A stretch of 64,000 nt of DNA from JAGQPD01 sp020426865 (GCA_041399065.1 JAWKTN010000003.1:248001-312000); one strand, 5' to 3'; counted from the stretch's first letter, positions 41,417-51,184 are shown. A program made the numbers and translations. The notes: generated by a model not told the origin, from the letters alone.

Positions 41417-42097
41417 TTAAGCCACCACACGTACGCTCGGACTCATTGTGCCACTTAACGAGATCCCCTTCACGTAGTGACCTTTCACCGAGTTCGGTTT
41501 CAGATTCTGTACGAAATTGATGAATGCCTGTACGTTCTCTGCCAACTTGTCGGCATCGAAACTCATTTTTCCCACAACGGCATGGACGATCCCCCCCGAA
41601 TCGTTTCGGAACTCGACCTTTCCGGCCTTGTACTCCTTCACGACCTTGGCAACGTCCGGCGTCACCGTGCCCGCTCGCGGCGACGGCATCAGCCCGCGCG
41701 GTCCCAATACTTTGCCCAACGGCCCCACCAGGCCCATCATGTCCGGGGCGGCGATACAGGCGTCAAAGTCCGTCCATCCGTCCTTGATTTTCTTAGCCAA
41801 GTCCTCTTGGCCAACCTCATCAGCTCCCGCCGCCTTTGCCGCTTCGGCCAAATCCCCCTTGGCGAAGACAACCACCCGCTGAGTCCGCCCGATGCCATGT
41901 GGCAATACGACCGATCCCCGCACAATCTGATCCGCCTGCTTGGGATCAATTCCCAAACGCATGGCGATCTCGACCGTTTGATCGAACTTCGTGGTGTTGT
42001 ATCCCTTGAGGACCTCCACCGCCTTTTCCAATGGAACCGCTTCGACACTCTTGGCCGACGCATCAGCAAGCTTACGATATCGCTTGGATCTCTTCAT
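41417..42097 (-). CDS. rplA: 50S ribosomal protein L1
   Basis: L1 forms the mobile stalk near the E site and is often a translational repressor of its operon. The start at 42097 ([17 protein letters not shown]) is chosen because the longer frame runs into rplK. Blocks include [19 protein letters not shown], the [20 protein letters not shown] loop, and [20 protein letters not shown]. The product has 226 residues, as usual. It starts 4 nt after the rplK stop. Confidence 0.96.
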   Translation of the reverse strand: MKRSKRYRKLADASAKSVEAVPLEKAVEVLKGYNTTKFDQTVEIAMRLGIDPKQADQIVRGSVVLPHGIGRTQRVVVFAKGDLAEAAKAAGADEVGQEDLAKKIKDGWTDFDACIAAPDMMGLVGPLGKVLGPRGLMPSPRAGTVTPDVAKVVKEYKAGKVEFRNDSGGIVHAVVGKMSFDADKLAENVQAFINFVQNLKPNSVKGHYVKGISLSGTMSPSVRVVA

Positions 42098-42101
42098 CAC
42101 A

Positions 42102-42527
42102 CTATTCCTCAACCTCAATGCCCATGCTGCGCGCCGTGCCGGCAATCAGTCGCTTGGCGTGCTCCATATCCCGAGCGTTCAAGTCCGCCATCTTCTGGCG
42201 ACAGATGTCCTCAATTTGACTCTGCGTGACCTTCCCGACCTTATCTCGGTTGGGGACGCCTGACCCTCGTGCAATCCCCGCCGCCTTCTTCAACAACGCC
42301 GCCGCCGGCGGACTCTTGGTGATGAACTCGAACGAACGATCGTTGTAAACGCTTACCACCACCGGTATCGGAGTACCAGCATATTCCTTGGTGCGATCGT
42401 TGAACTGCTGGACAAACTGTCCCAAATTGATACCGAATTTACCAAGTGACGTGCCGACAGGTGGCGCAGGAGTCGCTTGACCGCCGGGCACCTGAAACTT
42501 TGCCTGTCCTACCAATTGTTTTGCCAT
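42102..42527 (-). CDS. rplK: 50S ribosomal protein L11
   Basis: L11 binds the GTPase-associated centre of 23S rRNA and is a target of thiostrepton. The 141-residue product has typical motifs: [20 protein letters not shown], the [20 protein letters not shown] domain border, and [19 protein letters not shown]. It lies first in the rplKAJL group, 103 nt after nusG. Confidence 0.97.
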   Translation of the reverse strand: MAKQLVGQAKFQVPGGQATPAPPVGTSLGKFGINLGQFVQQFNDRTKEYAGTPIPVVVSVYNDRSFEFITKSPPAAALLKKAAGIARGSGVPNRDKVGKVTQSQIEDICRQKMADLNARDMEHAKRLIAGTARSMGIEVEE

Positions 42528-42630
42528 AACGCCATTCCAACTGTCTGGAAACTACGTGAACCGCTGCCGCCCCGCACTCTCAATACTCAATTGTGCCAGG
42601 CATCTGTTACCGATGCTCTTATTACCGATC

Positions 42631-43578
42631 CTATACCGGCTCGATCTGCCAATGCTCCAACTCAACCGGAGTCGAACGACCGAAAATATTAATCATCACC
42701 GTTACGCGTCCATTCGCCTCGTCGATCCCTTCGACATCTCCTTCAAAATTCTCAAACGTTCCTTCCTTAATCCGCACGCGATCCCCCAACTTGAACGGTA
42801 TCGCGGTCTTGATCGATTCGCTCGAATCTTCTTCCGGATGAGCAGCCTTCACGATGCGCTCGACCTCCTCCGGTAACATCGGGGCTGGTTGGCCCGCAGC
42901 GCCCGTGAAGTCGCCAATCCCCGGCGTCTCACGAACGACAAACCAAGTGTCATCATTGAGCACCATGTTCACGACGATGTACCCCGGGTACAACTTCCGC
43001 TTGACCACTCGCCGCTTGCCACCCTTGTATTCCGCGACATCCTCCGTCGGGACAATCACCTCGCCGAAATAACGATCCAATCCAGCAACGCTCACCCGCC
43101 GTGACAATGCATCGCAAATCGATTTCTCGCGGTTGCTCTGCACCTTTAAAATAAACCACTGCTTTTCCACCGCCGAATCGTCCTCGCCGCTGAAATCCTC
43201 TAACGGCTGAGCATCTTCGTTGAGATCAATGTCCTCCTCGTAGTCATCGTCCGCATCGGCATCGTCCGCATCGGCATCATCCTCGCCGGCATCGCCCTCT
43301 TCTGCGGAAGCACCCACTTTGGAAGCCTCGGCCTGTGGCGTCACTTCCACGGTACCGTCACCGAGAATTTCGCTGCCCTCTTTTTCGTTGCCCTCTGTCG
43401 CTTCGACACCCCTCTGACTGTCCTCCTGACCGGCGGCCCCAGCGTGTCCATCGGAAGCAGTCTCGGCAGGTTCTGCGCCGGGCGATGGCCCGTCGACCGA
43501 AGGGGTTTCGGCCGAAAGCGCAGCGTCGACCGCCTGGTCTTGCGATGGCTCACCGGGTTGTGCAGGCTGTCCGCTCAC
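42631..43578 (-). CDS. nusG: Transcription termination/antitermination factor NusG with long acidic N-terminus
   Basis: NusG binds RNA polymerase and couples transcription to Rho or ribosomes. The conserved part, about residues 135-315, has the NGN domain (EKQWFILKVQSNREKSICDA, YPGYIVVNMVLNDDTWFVVR) and the KOW motif (LGDRVRIKEGTFENFEGDVE). In front lies an acidic, repeat-bearing extension of about 130 residues (Asp-Ala-Asp tracts near residues 95-112), which is absent in most NusG of about 180 residues. GTG at 43578 has GAGG 8 nt upstream. It sits between secE and rplK as in many bacteria. Confidence 0.93.
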   Translation of the reverse strand: MSGQPAQPGEPSQDQAVDAALSAETPSVDGPSPGAEPAETASDGHAGAAGQEDSQRGVEATEGNEKEGSEILGDGTVEVTPQAEASKVGASAEEGDAGEDDADADDADADDDYEEDIDLNEDAQPLEDFSGEDDSAVEKQWFILKVQSNREKSICDALSRRVSVAGLDRYFGEVIVPTEDVAEYKGGKRRVVKRKLYPGYIVVNMVLNDDTWFVVRETPGIGDFTGAAGQPAPMLPEEVERIVKAAHPEEDSSESIKTAIPFKLGDRVRIKEGTFENFEGDVEGIDEANGRVTVMINIFGRSTPVELEHWQIEPV

Positions 43579-43702
43579 GACTGAATCCTCAATATTTCCA
43601 AAAACCCAACTTAACGCGTCGACCGATTGGCTTTAATTGTTCTTCAAGAGCGACATGGTTGACCTAGGCCGACCTTCATCGGACATCGCTACCATCGCTA
43701 CT

Positions 43703-44149
43703 TCACTCGTTTGGAAGCGAGTACAACACTCCCAGCGCTTTAAAGAGGGCCACCCAGAAAAAGTCATACGCATAAAGCAGCAGCGCCATCGTGACAATTA
43801 CGAAAATCACCACCAACGTACTGCGAACCAATTCGGGCCAGGTTGGCCAGGACACCTTATTCATCTCGGCTTCTACCGAGATCAAAAAGTCGGCGAAGCT
43901 GGGGATATTGACCAAGCGGTAGCTAAGCCACAATCCCACGAGCAACACAGCGCCGATCGACACATAGCGAATCAGCGGTGCGGCATCGACGAGCGTATCC
44001 GACAGGCGCCAGGCGCCGTACGCGAACGTCAACGCCACGACTCCCAGCGTGACCTGCCGGGTCATGCGACCTTGACTGCCCTTATAGACGCCAAAATGCA
44101 CCAACTCGTGCAAGATGGAACCGGCCGAAAACGTCTTTTCTTTTCCCAT
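43703..44149 (-). CDS. secE: Preprotein translocase subunit SecE
   Basis: A subunit of the SecYEG protein-conducting channel. Three hydrophobic segments are visible (VTLGVVALTFAYGAW, LIRYVSIGAVLLVGLWLSY, LVVIFVIVTMALLLYAY), the three-span form seen in E. coli. The conserved cytoplasmic motif NKVSWPTWPELVRST precedes the last span. Length 148 from ATG 44149; GTG at 44173 would add 8 residues. It precedes nusG. Confidence 0.92.
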   Translation of the reverse strand: MGKEKTFSAGSILHELVHFGVYKGSQGRMTRQVTLGVVALTFAYGAWRLSDTLVDAAPLIRYVSIGAVLLVGLWLSYRLVNIPSFADFLISVEAEMNKVSWPTWPELVRSTLVVIFVIVTMALLLYAYDFFWVALFKALGVLYSLPNE

Positions 44150-44324
44150 CACCAATCCACCCAAGGTCGACACTGAGGTCGACGATCCACTTCACTATGC
44201 GGGTCGCTTTGTCTGGCGAAGTTCGTCGGAGAGCAACCGGCTTTGGCAACACGCGAAGCTAGCCAACAGACCGCACGCCACGGACAGGCGGTGCGCGAAC
44301 TGACGAACATTCCCCAAACTTGTA

Positions 44325-44400
44325 TGGCAGGGGCGGCGGGACTCGAACTCGCAACCGCTGGTTTTGGAAACCAGTGCTCTGCCAATTGAGCTACACCCCT
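44325..44400 (-). tRNA. tRNA-Trp(CCA)
   Basis: The minus strand folds as a cloverleaf. The acceptor stem AGGGGTG pairs with CGCCCCT, the D arm is GCTCAATTGGCAGAGC, the anticodon stem CTGGT/ACCAG holds loop TTCCAAA with anticodon CCA, and the T arm is GCGAG-TTCGAGT-CCCGC (one G-C variation). A 3' CCA is encoded at 44325-44327, unlike the other tRNAs here. It lies between tuf and secE, as in many bacteria. Confidence 0.95.
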
Positions 44401-44504
44401 ACATGCTCCTGTAACTTGTCAAATGGCCGGGAAGCTGGCGGCCAACAATCCAGCCCACCAGCTCTTACGGACACTTCCCGACCGGTTCCGTGCTGCAACC
44501 GGCA

Positions 44505-45701
44505 CTACTCCACAATCTTCGTGACAACACCTGAACCGACCGTACGGCCACCTTCGCGGATAGCGAAGCGGACGCCGTCGTCCATGGCGATCGCCTTGTG
44601 CAATTCCACGGTAACGCGGACGTTGTCACCCGGCATACACATTTCCGCACCCAACAAATTGGCAGTGCCAGTTACGTCGGTTGTTCGGAAATAGAACTGC
44701 GGGCGATAGCCACTGAAAAATGGCGTATGTCGACCACCTTCGTCTTTCGACAGGCAATACACTTCCGCTTCGAATTTGGTGTGCGGGGTGATGGAACCGG
44801 GCTTGGCCAACACCTGACCGCGCTCGATTTCGTCGCGTTTGACACCACGCAAGAGGCAGCCGACATTGTCGCCGGCGCGACCTTCATCCAGCAACTTCCG
44901 GAACATCTCCACGCCGGTAACGGTCGTCTTGGCCGGCTTTTCGGAGAGCCCCACGATTTCGACCTCTTCCCCGACCTTGATAATGCCGCGTTCGATACGA
45001 CCGGTGGCCACCGTACCACGACCTTCGATCGAGAACACGTCTTCAATCGCCATCAAGAACGGCTTGTCTTCCTCCCGAGTCGGCTCGGGGATATATGCGT
45101 CAATCGCATCCATCAGCTCGCCGATACACTTGTTTGCTTCAGGATCCGCTGGGTTCTGATAGGCCGGCAGACTGGAGCCACGCACGACTGGAATGTCGTC
45201 GCCCGGGAAGTCATACTTCGACAACAATTCCCGGACCTCTAACTCGACCAAGTCCAACAATTCCGGGTCGTCGACCAAGTCAATCTTGTTGAGGAACACA
45301 ACGATCGCCGGCACGTCGACTTGGCGAGCCAGCAACACGTGCTCCTTCGTCTGTGGCATCGGACCGTCGGCCGACGACACAACCAGGATCGCGCCGTCCA
45401 TTTGGGCGGCACCCGTGATCATGTTTTTAATAAAGTCCGCGTGACCCGGACAGTCGATGTGGGCATAGTGACGCTTTTGCGTCTCGTACTCCACGTGTGC
45501 CACAGCAATCGTGACCGTCTTCGTTTCGTCGCGCACGGTACCACCCTTGGCGATATCCGCATACGACTTCTTCTGAGCCAACCCCTTGGCCGCTTGCACT
45601 GCCAGAATCGCCGACGTCAGTGTGGTCTTGCCGTGGTCAATGTGCCCAATCGTTCCCACGTTAACGTGAGGTTTCTTACGTTCAAATGTCTCCTTAGCCA
45701 T
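44505..45701 (-). CDS. tuf: Elongation factor Tu
   Basis: EF-Tu delivers aminoacyl-tRNA to the ribosome. GTPase motifs are visible: [17 protein letters not shown], and [10 protein letters not shown]. The 398-residue length is usual. The C-terminus has [15 protein letters not shown] and [21 protein letters not shown] good AAGG site precedes the ATG at 45701. Four tRNA genes lie upstream and tRNA-Trp downstream, a conserved tRNA-tuf arrangement. Confidence 0.98.
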   Translation of the reverse strand: MAKETFERKKPHVNVGTIGHIDHGKTTLTSAILAVQAAKGLAQKKSYADIAKGGTVRDETKTVTIAVAHVEYETQKRHYAHIDCPGHADFIKNMITGAAQMDGAILVVSSADGPMPQTKEHVLLARQVDVPAIVVFLNKIDLVDDPELLDLVELEVRELLSKYDFPGDDIPVVRGSSLPAYQNPADPEANKCIGELMDAIDAYIPEPTREEDKPFLMAIEDVFSIEGRGTVATGRIERGIIKVGEEVEIVGLSEKPAKTTVTGVEMFRKLLDEGRAGDNVGCLLRGVKRDEIERGQVLAKPGSITPHTKFEAEVYCLSKDEGGRHTPFFSGYRPQFYFRTTDVTGTANLLGAEMCMPGDNVRVTVELHKAIAMDDGVRFAIREGGRTVGSGVVTKIVE

Positions 45702-45835
45702 CTTTCTACCTTTTCAGTACTCCAATGATGGACAGCCGTGGACACTTGCCACGACACATTTTTACTCCCTTCGGCTCGCCCAATTGCAAATCTGCTTGGT
45801 CGCGCCGAAATTCACGTGCTACACAAAACGCTAGG

Positions 45836-45908
<73 letters not shown>

Positions 45909-45967
45909 CAATGCCTCGCTATTTGCCCTGGCCTGCCTTAAGGCCGTCCGCTGTGATCCCCCTCCTC

Positions 45968-46011
45968 CGCTGTAACTTTTCCTTCGCTGTAACTTTTCCT
46001 TCGCTGTAACT
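45968..46011. repeat. Short tandem repeat, 17-bp period
   Basis: The unit cgctgtaacttttcctt is present twice and a third partial copy follows (cgctgtaact), then a C-run and a further gctgtaac. It lies between tRNA-Gly and tRNA-Thr in the tRNA-tuf transcript. Confidence 0.85.
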
Positions 46012-46092
46012 CCCCCCCCCTGCTGTAACCTTCTCGTCCGCGGCACTCCCCTCCGCTCCGGCCGCGACTACCGCTGCGCTGCATTCCGATCA

Positions 46093-46163
46093 AGCGGGTG
46101 AAGGGAATCGAACCCTCGTCTTCAGCTTGGAAGGCTGTTGCTCTACCATTGAGCTACACCCGC
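46093..46163 (-). tRNA. tRNA-Gly(TCC)
   Basis: A 71-nt cloverleaf: acceptor GCGGGTG/CACCCGC, D arm GCTCAATGGTAGAGC, anticodon arm with loop CTTCCAA and anticodon TCC between CAGC and GCTG (one A-A mismatch at the stem end), T arm GAGGG-TTCGATT-CCCTT. No CCA encoded. It follows tRNA-Tyr in the block. Confidence 0.92.
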
Positions 46164-46278
46164 GATTGGGCCTGACGCCTGTCACCAACGAACTTCGCCG
46201 CCCCTCCAACTCCCCCCCGGTAAGCTACCAAACCGCTACCAAACCGCTACCAAACAAATCGCCCACCCGGAAACCGAG

Positions 46279-46360
46279 TGGGGGGTGCAGGATTCGAACC
46301 TGCGAAGGCATTGCCATCAGATTTACAGTCTGACCCCTTTGACCGCTCGGGAAACCCCCC
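46279..46360 (-). tRNA. tRNA-Tyr(GTA)
   Basis: An 82-nt cloverleaf with a long variable arm typical of tRNA-Tyr: acceptor GGGGGGT/ACCCCCC, anticodon stem TCAGA/TCTGA with loop CTGTAAA and anticodon GTA, T arm GCAGG-TTCGAAT-CCTGC. No CCA encoded. Confidence 0.94.
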
Positions 46361-46416
46361 TCACTAACCAGCCGCTCGTGTTCACCAGCGAATGGGAGCC
46401 TCCCCCGTTCGCGATG

Positions 46417-46489
46417 AGCTAGCGGAGGGACTTGAACCCACAACCTGCTGATTACAAATCAGCTGCTCTGCCAATTGAGCTACGCTAGC
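46417..46489 (-). tRNA. tRNA-Thr(TGT)
   Basis: A 73-nt cloverleaf: acceptor GCTAGCG/CGCTAGC, D arm GCTCAATTGGCAGAGC, anticodon stem GCTGA/TCAGC with loop TTTGTAA and anticodon TGT, T arm GTGGG-TTCAAGT-CCCTC. No CCA encoded. It is the first gene of the tRNA-tuf block. Confidence 0.94.
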
Positions 46490-46534
46490 CAAGGAAGCCC
46501 CGCTTGCGCGGTACCCGCCCAGCGAAAACCAGCT

Positions 46535-46562
46535 ACTATAGCGAATCCTCATACACATGCAA
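46535..46562 (-). promoter_or_regulatory. Candidate sigma-70 promoter of the tRNA-tuf block
   Basis: On the minus strand TTGCAT (46557-46562) and TATAGT (46535-46540) are 16 nt apart, with the predicted start near 46528, about 40 nt before tRNA-Thr(TGT). The -35 match is poor, the -10 match is good. Confidence 0.45.
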
Positions 46563-46869
46563 TACGAACTTCACCTCAGAATTCACGCTTGAACCTCCCG
46601 GACCTCGATTTCCCCTCACTTCATAACGCCTAGGGGATTTAGGGGGGCAAAAAAACTTTTTTGCTTGGCATTAAAACAAAAAACGGAGGTGCGGTGAAGC
46701 GCCCAGCAGAAAGACCGTGGGGCGTGCTGCCGGTTCAGGTGCGGGACCTATTTCCAGAGTCCCGCGGTCCGTTTGCCGACTTGGCCGCCACCCTTTCTTG
46801 GGCTACTTCGTCACACCTCCGATCAACTGCAATCATTGCGATCGCACTGCTTCCCCTATCTTGGGGCGC
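46563..46869. other. Intergenic region upstream of the tRNA block
   Basis: The region between the tRNA promoter and the sigma-factor gene has a palindrome at 46647-46664 (GCAAAAAA, two bases, TTTTTTGC) and a possible stem near 46741-46765 (GGGAC/GTCCC) downstream of the sigma gene. One of these may end the sigma-factor transcript. No gene was recognised. Confidence 0.5.
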
Positions 46870-48543
46870 CTACTCGAATGACTCGAGAATATCAAGCTTA
46901 TCCTCTTCGGCGACTTGGCGGAGCTTCATGAGCGCTCGGGCCTCGATTTGCCGAATCCGCTCCTTCGTCACCCCCATTTCCGCTCCCACTTCCTTCAGTG
47001 TCAACGGTTCATGCGAATGGTCCAGGCCGAATCGGCTAATGATAATCTTCTGCTCACGTTCGTCAAGGTGGCTAAGAATCCGCTCAATTTGCGCCTCGCG
47101 ACGCTGCTGAGCCGACTCCTGCAGGTAGGGATTGGATCCGTCATCCTCGGTGGCTGAGAACATCTCCTCCTGACTGGTCCGGAACCGGTCACGATACTTG
47201 TACTCCACCGGAATCGTACGCGCAAAGTTCTTCATAATCGCCCAACTCGCGTACGTACTGAACTTATTACCCCGCGAAAAATCGAACTTCTCGGCGGCCC
47301 GAATTAGTGACATATTTCCGTCGCTAACTAATTCAAAGAAGTTCTCCGAGGGCGTCACATGCCGCTTGGCGATCGACACCACCAAACGCAAATTGGCTTT
47401 GACGATCTGGTTCTTCACCCGAACCGCTTCGTCATACATCTGTTCGATCTCGTCCATCAGCGCGCTTTTCGCCGATTGTCCATCGAGCTTCTCGCGCAAC
47501 TTGCTGGCTCGGTATTTCAAATAGTTCATCTTGCGAAACAGATGCTGTTCCTGCTCGCGAGTCAACAATGGCACTTCATACAACGCCGCCAGATACGGCG
47601 GCAACCCCGCCGGAACTCGCACCCTCTTGAACGGCCCCTCCGCCTCCGGCATCGCCCCCAAGATGTCCGCTTCCGCGCTCCGTCGGTCGAAACTGTCGTG
47701 GTAAATACAATCGAGTGGCAATTCCATGATCCGTCGAGCACGCATCTCGCTAATCACGCGATAAATGCTCGTCTTTGTCCGACAATGTTGCCGCGCAATC
47801 CGCTCCACCGACGTTCCGCAACGGTACGAGTGATAAATCTGCTCCTTGATCGAGTCGTTCAACGGACCTGAATGCCCGGGAAAGACCGCAATTTCCGGAT
47901 GCCGTTCGTCAAACTGCTTCAACGTGTAGCGAATCGTTTCCACGCTGCGACTCATCTGCTGCGCAATTCTCCGAGTAATATCCGACGGGCAACCACCCAG
48001 CCGGGCCATCCGCCGCGCCTGCTCGACAATCGCTTCGCGATCCGCGTCCGTCAATTGACTGAACCGCTCCCCGCGCTGCACCCGCTCTTTGTTTTGTGAC
48101 ACAAAATTATTGACACTGCTCTGAAGGAACCCCACGCGCTTGCGGCCGCCGGAGATGAACCGCCGACTGACCAACCCCTGCTGACGCCAACGCGCAATCG
48201 TCTTGGTCGACACATTGAAATGCCGACTCAACTCCTCCACCGTGTGCACCGGCTCGCCAACTTCCGCCACCGATAACTCCGCGGCATCCGTCATGTCTTC
48301 AATGAACTGCCGTAAATCATGCTGCAGGTCCTCGCCCAACAAATTCACCCGCGGCGCTGCGTCCGGCCGATATCCCGTTACCCGAAAACACAAGTACTCG
48401 TAACTGTACTCGCGCGACGCAACGATCTCGCCCAACAAACGCTCCGCCCGATCCGCTTGCTCCAACTTCTTCTCTCGCGGTGCAAACCGAACCTGCTGAT
48501 CCGTTAACTGACGCATTATTGGTGTGCGATACTGTGTTTGCAT
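46870..48543 (-). CDS. RNA polymerase sigma-70 family factor with extra HTH domains
   Basis: A 557-residue sigma factor. The C-terminal half has a sigma-70 core: region 2 at about 380-450 (NLRLVVSIAKRHVTPSENFF, FSTYASWAIMKNFARTIP) and region 4 at about 490-545 (LDEREQKIIISRFGL, LTLKEVGAEMGVTKERIRQI). Between them only about 40 residues are found, so region 3 looks absent. The N-terminal half has three helix-turn-helix like units near residues 100-150 (EELSRHFNVSTKTIARWRQQ), 165-212 and 228-270. The start ATG at 48543 has GAGGT 7 nt upstream. It lies upstream of the tRNA-tuf block on the same strand. Its regulon is unknown. Confidence 0.85.
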   Translation of the reverse strand: MQTQYRTPIMRQLTDQQVRFAPREKKLEQADRAERLLGEIVASREYSYEYLCFRVTGYRPDAAPRVNLLGEDLQHDLRQFIEDMTDAAELSVAEVGEPVHTVEELSRHFNVSTKTIARWRQQGLVSRRFISGGRKRVGFLQSSVNNFVSQNKERVQRGERFSQLTDADREAIVEQARRMARLGGCPSDITRRIAQQMSRSVETIRYTLKQFDERHPEIAVFPGHSGPLNDSIKEQIYHSYRCGTSVERIARQHCRTKTSIYRVISEMRARRIMELPLDCIYHDSFDRRSAEADILGAMPEAEGPFKRVRVPAGLPPYLAALYEVPLLTREQEQHLFRKMNYLKYRASKLREKLDGQSAKSALMDEIEQMYDEAVRVKNQIVKANLRLVVSIAKRHVTPSENFFELVSDGNMSLIRAAEKFDFSRGNKFSTYASWAIMKNFARTIPVEYKYRDRFRTSQEEMFSATEDDGSNPYLQESAQQRREAQIERILSHLDEREQKIIISRFGLDHSHEPLTLKEVGAEMGVTKERIRQIEARALMKLRQVAEEDKLDILESFE

Positions 48544-49250
48544 ACCAGTTACCTCTTTCGCTCTTCTGCCGTCCCCCACATTGCCAGTGTTCCCTGCGAC
48601 TCCTTCCGCCCAGCAATGCTCGTGTGCTCGGCCGCTTACCTCAGGCAGTCCCCTTTCGGGCCCTCCAGGCGTCCCGCCCGTACCCTCAGTCCGGCCACTC
48701 TTCCATCTCGCCCTTTATACGCTTCTCGATCCTTTTTGGTTGCCAAATGTTCGCTGTTTTTTTCTGAAAATTCACCGGAGAAAAAGCTTGATTGCCGGAT
48801 TCTCCGCCCCTGCGCGCCCCCGTCCGCTCGCGACTCACACTGTCATTCGAACGCTACTTCTCTATTATTGCCGCCCCACACACTTTTGGTCCCAGAATTC
48901 CCCGCGATCCCCTGACGCTCCCGTCCCTCGCCCCCTTACCCTCGTCTACCTCCGCTTACCCGAAAAAGTCCGCGAAAGTTCACCAACCAATACTAAATTT
49001 CCCATCCAACTTCCACCCACAACCAGCAAGCATTACCCGCCTTACCCAATTTGAATCAAAATAAAAAATCCGTTCCATTGAATTTGATTTGCATTGAATT
49101 TCCTCGGCCCGACGCGTCGATTCCCTAACCGAGCCGGCCAGCTAGGCGCCCACCTTGTGCGACGCCTCTTTGGATTGGATGCAATGCGCAACGGCTCGGT
49201 TACAACTTTTCTCTTTTCTCGTCGCCCCCATCGAATCGCGAAGTTTACGC
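48544..49250. other. Pyrimidine-rich intergenic region
   Basis: About 700 nt between the sigma-factor gene and the next plus-strand gene hold no supported gene. The plus strand is strongly C/T-rich for much of its length (for example 48580-49040), and open frames there read as proline/serine-rich low-complexity peptides. It presumably includes the divergent promoters of both genes, which I cannot place. Confidence 0.55.
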
Positions 49251-50741
49251 ATGCCACGCTCTATCCATCGGACGTCGTCATCCCATTTTCGCTTCACCGT
49301 CCTATTGGCCGTTATCTTTCTTGCCGGGTCAGGCAATTGGCGCGACGGCATGGCCCAGCAGCGATCGCCCCAGCAGCGCGTTGGCGACGGCGAAAAGACG
49401 GTATTGCTGTACGGCCAACAGAAGGAGCGGGAGACTACCGAAGTCCGTGCGGTGATTACCGTGCGAGGAAAGCTGACCGAGCGTGAGGAAGTCAAGGCCG
49501 GACCGGTCCCGATGGAGGCGGTGGCCCAGGTTGTCTACGACGAGCACATTCTCCCGATCGGTTCCGAACACACCTCCGCGGAGCCACTTACGTCGGCCCG
49601 TTTCTATCGCCAGGCTCAGGCACAGCTCAAGGTCGGCGATCACGGACAAACGACGAAGCTAGCCGCTGGAGCCGAACTGCAGTTGGCAACCTACGGCGCT
49701 GACGGGCTTCGGATCTTCTCCCCCACGCGCCCGTTGACTCGGGACGAGCTGGAACTGTTGGAACTACCGGGTTCCAGTCTGCTGATCGGGCAGTTGTTGC
49801 CCAATCAGCAGACTTCGATCGGGCAAACGTGGACGGTGGCAAGCGACATCCTGGCGGCCATCCTTTCCATCGACGCGGTAACTGCCAACAATGTGACATT
49901 CAAATTAACATCTAGCGAAAACGGAATCGCGATCGCGGGAATTGGCGGCCAGGTGACCGGCAGTGTTGACGGGGTGATCACCGAGGTCAAGCTGACGGGT
50001 GAATTGCGTTATGACGAAGCTTGGGGGCACGTGTGTTGGCTACAATTGCAGCTTCGCGAGTCACGACGTCCGGGGAAAGCTCGGCCGGGACTGGAGGCAC
50101 TGGCGGAACTGAAGATGCTGATTCGCCCGGCCGAAAAATCGCCGGAGCTGAGCGCGGCATTGGCAAAAGGGGTCGCGAAGGAAACGGCAGAGACGCACGA
50201 ATTGTTAAAATTCACGGCCGTCGCCAGCGGCTTTGAATGCCTTCACAACCGCAGCTGGCACGTCCTGCAAGACGACGGACGCAATTGTGTCTTGCGTTGC
50301 GTAGAGCACGGCGAGGCCCTCGCACATTGCCGCTTGGCCCGCTTGCCCCAACAGGCTCCGGGCAAGCGCGTCGGTTTGCCGGAACTGCAACAGGACATCC
50401 AGAAGTCGCTTGGCGAACGATTCGGAAAATTCGTCAATGCCCAACAATGGCGGCGAAACGACGGATACGAAGTGCTGCAAGCAATCGTTCAAGGGACAGT
50501 ACAGGAGGTCCCCGTGCAGTGGTCGTATTACCATTTGACCGACGAGCAAGGCAACAGCGTGGCGCTGCAATTCACCACCGACAGCCAGCAGTCCCAACGG
50601 GTATCGTCCGAGGAACGCGTCTTCGTCAACAGTTTACGAATACAAGCGCTGCAGCCGATCGCGGAAACTGCGGACACGCGAGGCCATGTCACGGGCAAGA
50701 CGTCGGTAAGCGTCTCCGACCGCCCGGCATCGCCCCGGTAG
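49251..50741 (+). CDS. Hypothetical secreted protein
   Basis: A 496-residue protein with a signal-type N-terminus (FRFTVLLAVIFLAGSGNW). The start at 49251 is preferred because the longer frame adds residues with no signal pattern. The body is rich in charged residues with segments such as LLPNQQTSIGQTWTVASDIL and GELRYDEAWGHVCWLQLQL. I recognise no family. Periplasmic or surface location is an inference from the leader only. It converges on rpmA. Confidence 0.7.
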   Translation: MPRSIHRTSSSHFRFTVLLAVIFLAGSGNWRDGMAQQRSPQQRVGDGEKTVLLYGQQKERETTEVRAVITVRGKLTEREEVKAGPVPMEAVAQVVYDEHILPIGSEHTSAEPLTSARFYRQAQAQLKVGDHGQTTKLAAGAELQLATYGADGLRIFSPTRPLTRDELELLELPGSSLLIGQLLPNQQTSIGQTWTVASDILAAILSIDAVTANNVTFKLTSSENGIAIAGIGGQVTGSVDGVITEVKLTGELRYDEAWGHVCWLQLQLRESRRPGKARPGLEALAELKMLIRPAEKSPELSAALAKGVAKETAETHELLKFTAVASGFECLHNRSWHVLQDDGRNCVLRCVEHGEALAHCRLARLPQQAPGKRVGLPELQQDIQKSLGERFGKFVNAQQWRRNDGYEVLQAIVQGTVQEVPVQWSYYHLTDEQGNSVALQFTTDSQQSQRVSSEERVFVNSLRIQALQPIAETADTRGHVTGKTSVSVSDRPASPR

Positions 50742-50808
50742 ACGTTGAGCATGGCGCGGACGATGAACTCAATCATGCATGTCCCCGCGATCCGGAGGAA
50801 TCGAGTCG

Positions 50809-51060
50809 CTAATTCCCCGATGGCTCCACGTTGATGCGACGCCCCTCGCGATCGAAATTTACGACGCCATCGACCAACGCGAACAGCGTGTAGTCCTTGC
50901 CTTGGCCCACATTGCGACCGGCGTGAAATTTGGTACCGACCTGCCGTACCAAAATATTGCCAGCGCGGACAGCTTGGCCACCGAATCGTTTCACGCCGCG
51001 ACGCTGCGCATTTGAGTCGCGACCGTTTCGGCTGGAACCTTGACCTTTCTTATGTGCCAT
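50809..51060 (-). CDS. rpmA: 50S ribosomal protein L27
   Basis: L27 sits near the peptidyl transferase centre. The 83-residue product starts [20 protein letters not shown] and has the conserved [20 protein letters not shown] and [20 protein letters not shown] segments, with no cleavable leader. GAGGG precedes the ATG at 51060. In the window no rplU is adjacent, so it is separated from its usual partner L21 unless that lies beyond the hypotheticals. Confidence 0.95.
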   Translation of the reverse strand: MAHKKGQGSSRNGRDSNAQRRGVKRFGGQAVRAGNILVRQVGTKFHAGRNVGQGKDYTLFALVDGVVNFDREGRRINVEPSGN

Positions 51061-51124
51061 CGCGGAAACCCTCTTTCTATTTCGATACCACTCACTGTTC
51101 GCTGGAAAATCAAGTTGTGCGTCG

Positions 51125-51184
51125 CACGTAATGCCGGCACACGTAATGCCGGCACACGTAATGTCAGCACACGTAATGTCAGCA
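51125..51184. repeat. Four tandem 15-bp repeats
   Basis: The unit cacgtaatgccggca occurs twice and a variant cacgtaatgtcagca twice, in direct tandem, 65 nt upstream of the rpmA start. Each contains a near-palindromic gccggc or tcag core. There are no spacers, so this is not a CRISPR array. Confidence 0.9.

Noticed and set aside
44325..44327. Encoded CCA end of tRNA-Trp as a sign of foreign origin
   Set aside because: It sits in the conserved tuf-secE position, so the three bases may be chance or lineage history rather than transfer.
48524..49054. A 176-codon plus-strand frame rich in Pro and Ser
   Set aside because: It lies in a pyrimidine-rich tract and starts inside the sigma-factor gene; the composition explains the open frame.
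51125..51184. Possible CRISPR array
   Set aside because: The repeats are 15 bp and directly adjacent, with no spacers and no cas genes.
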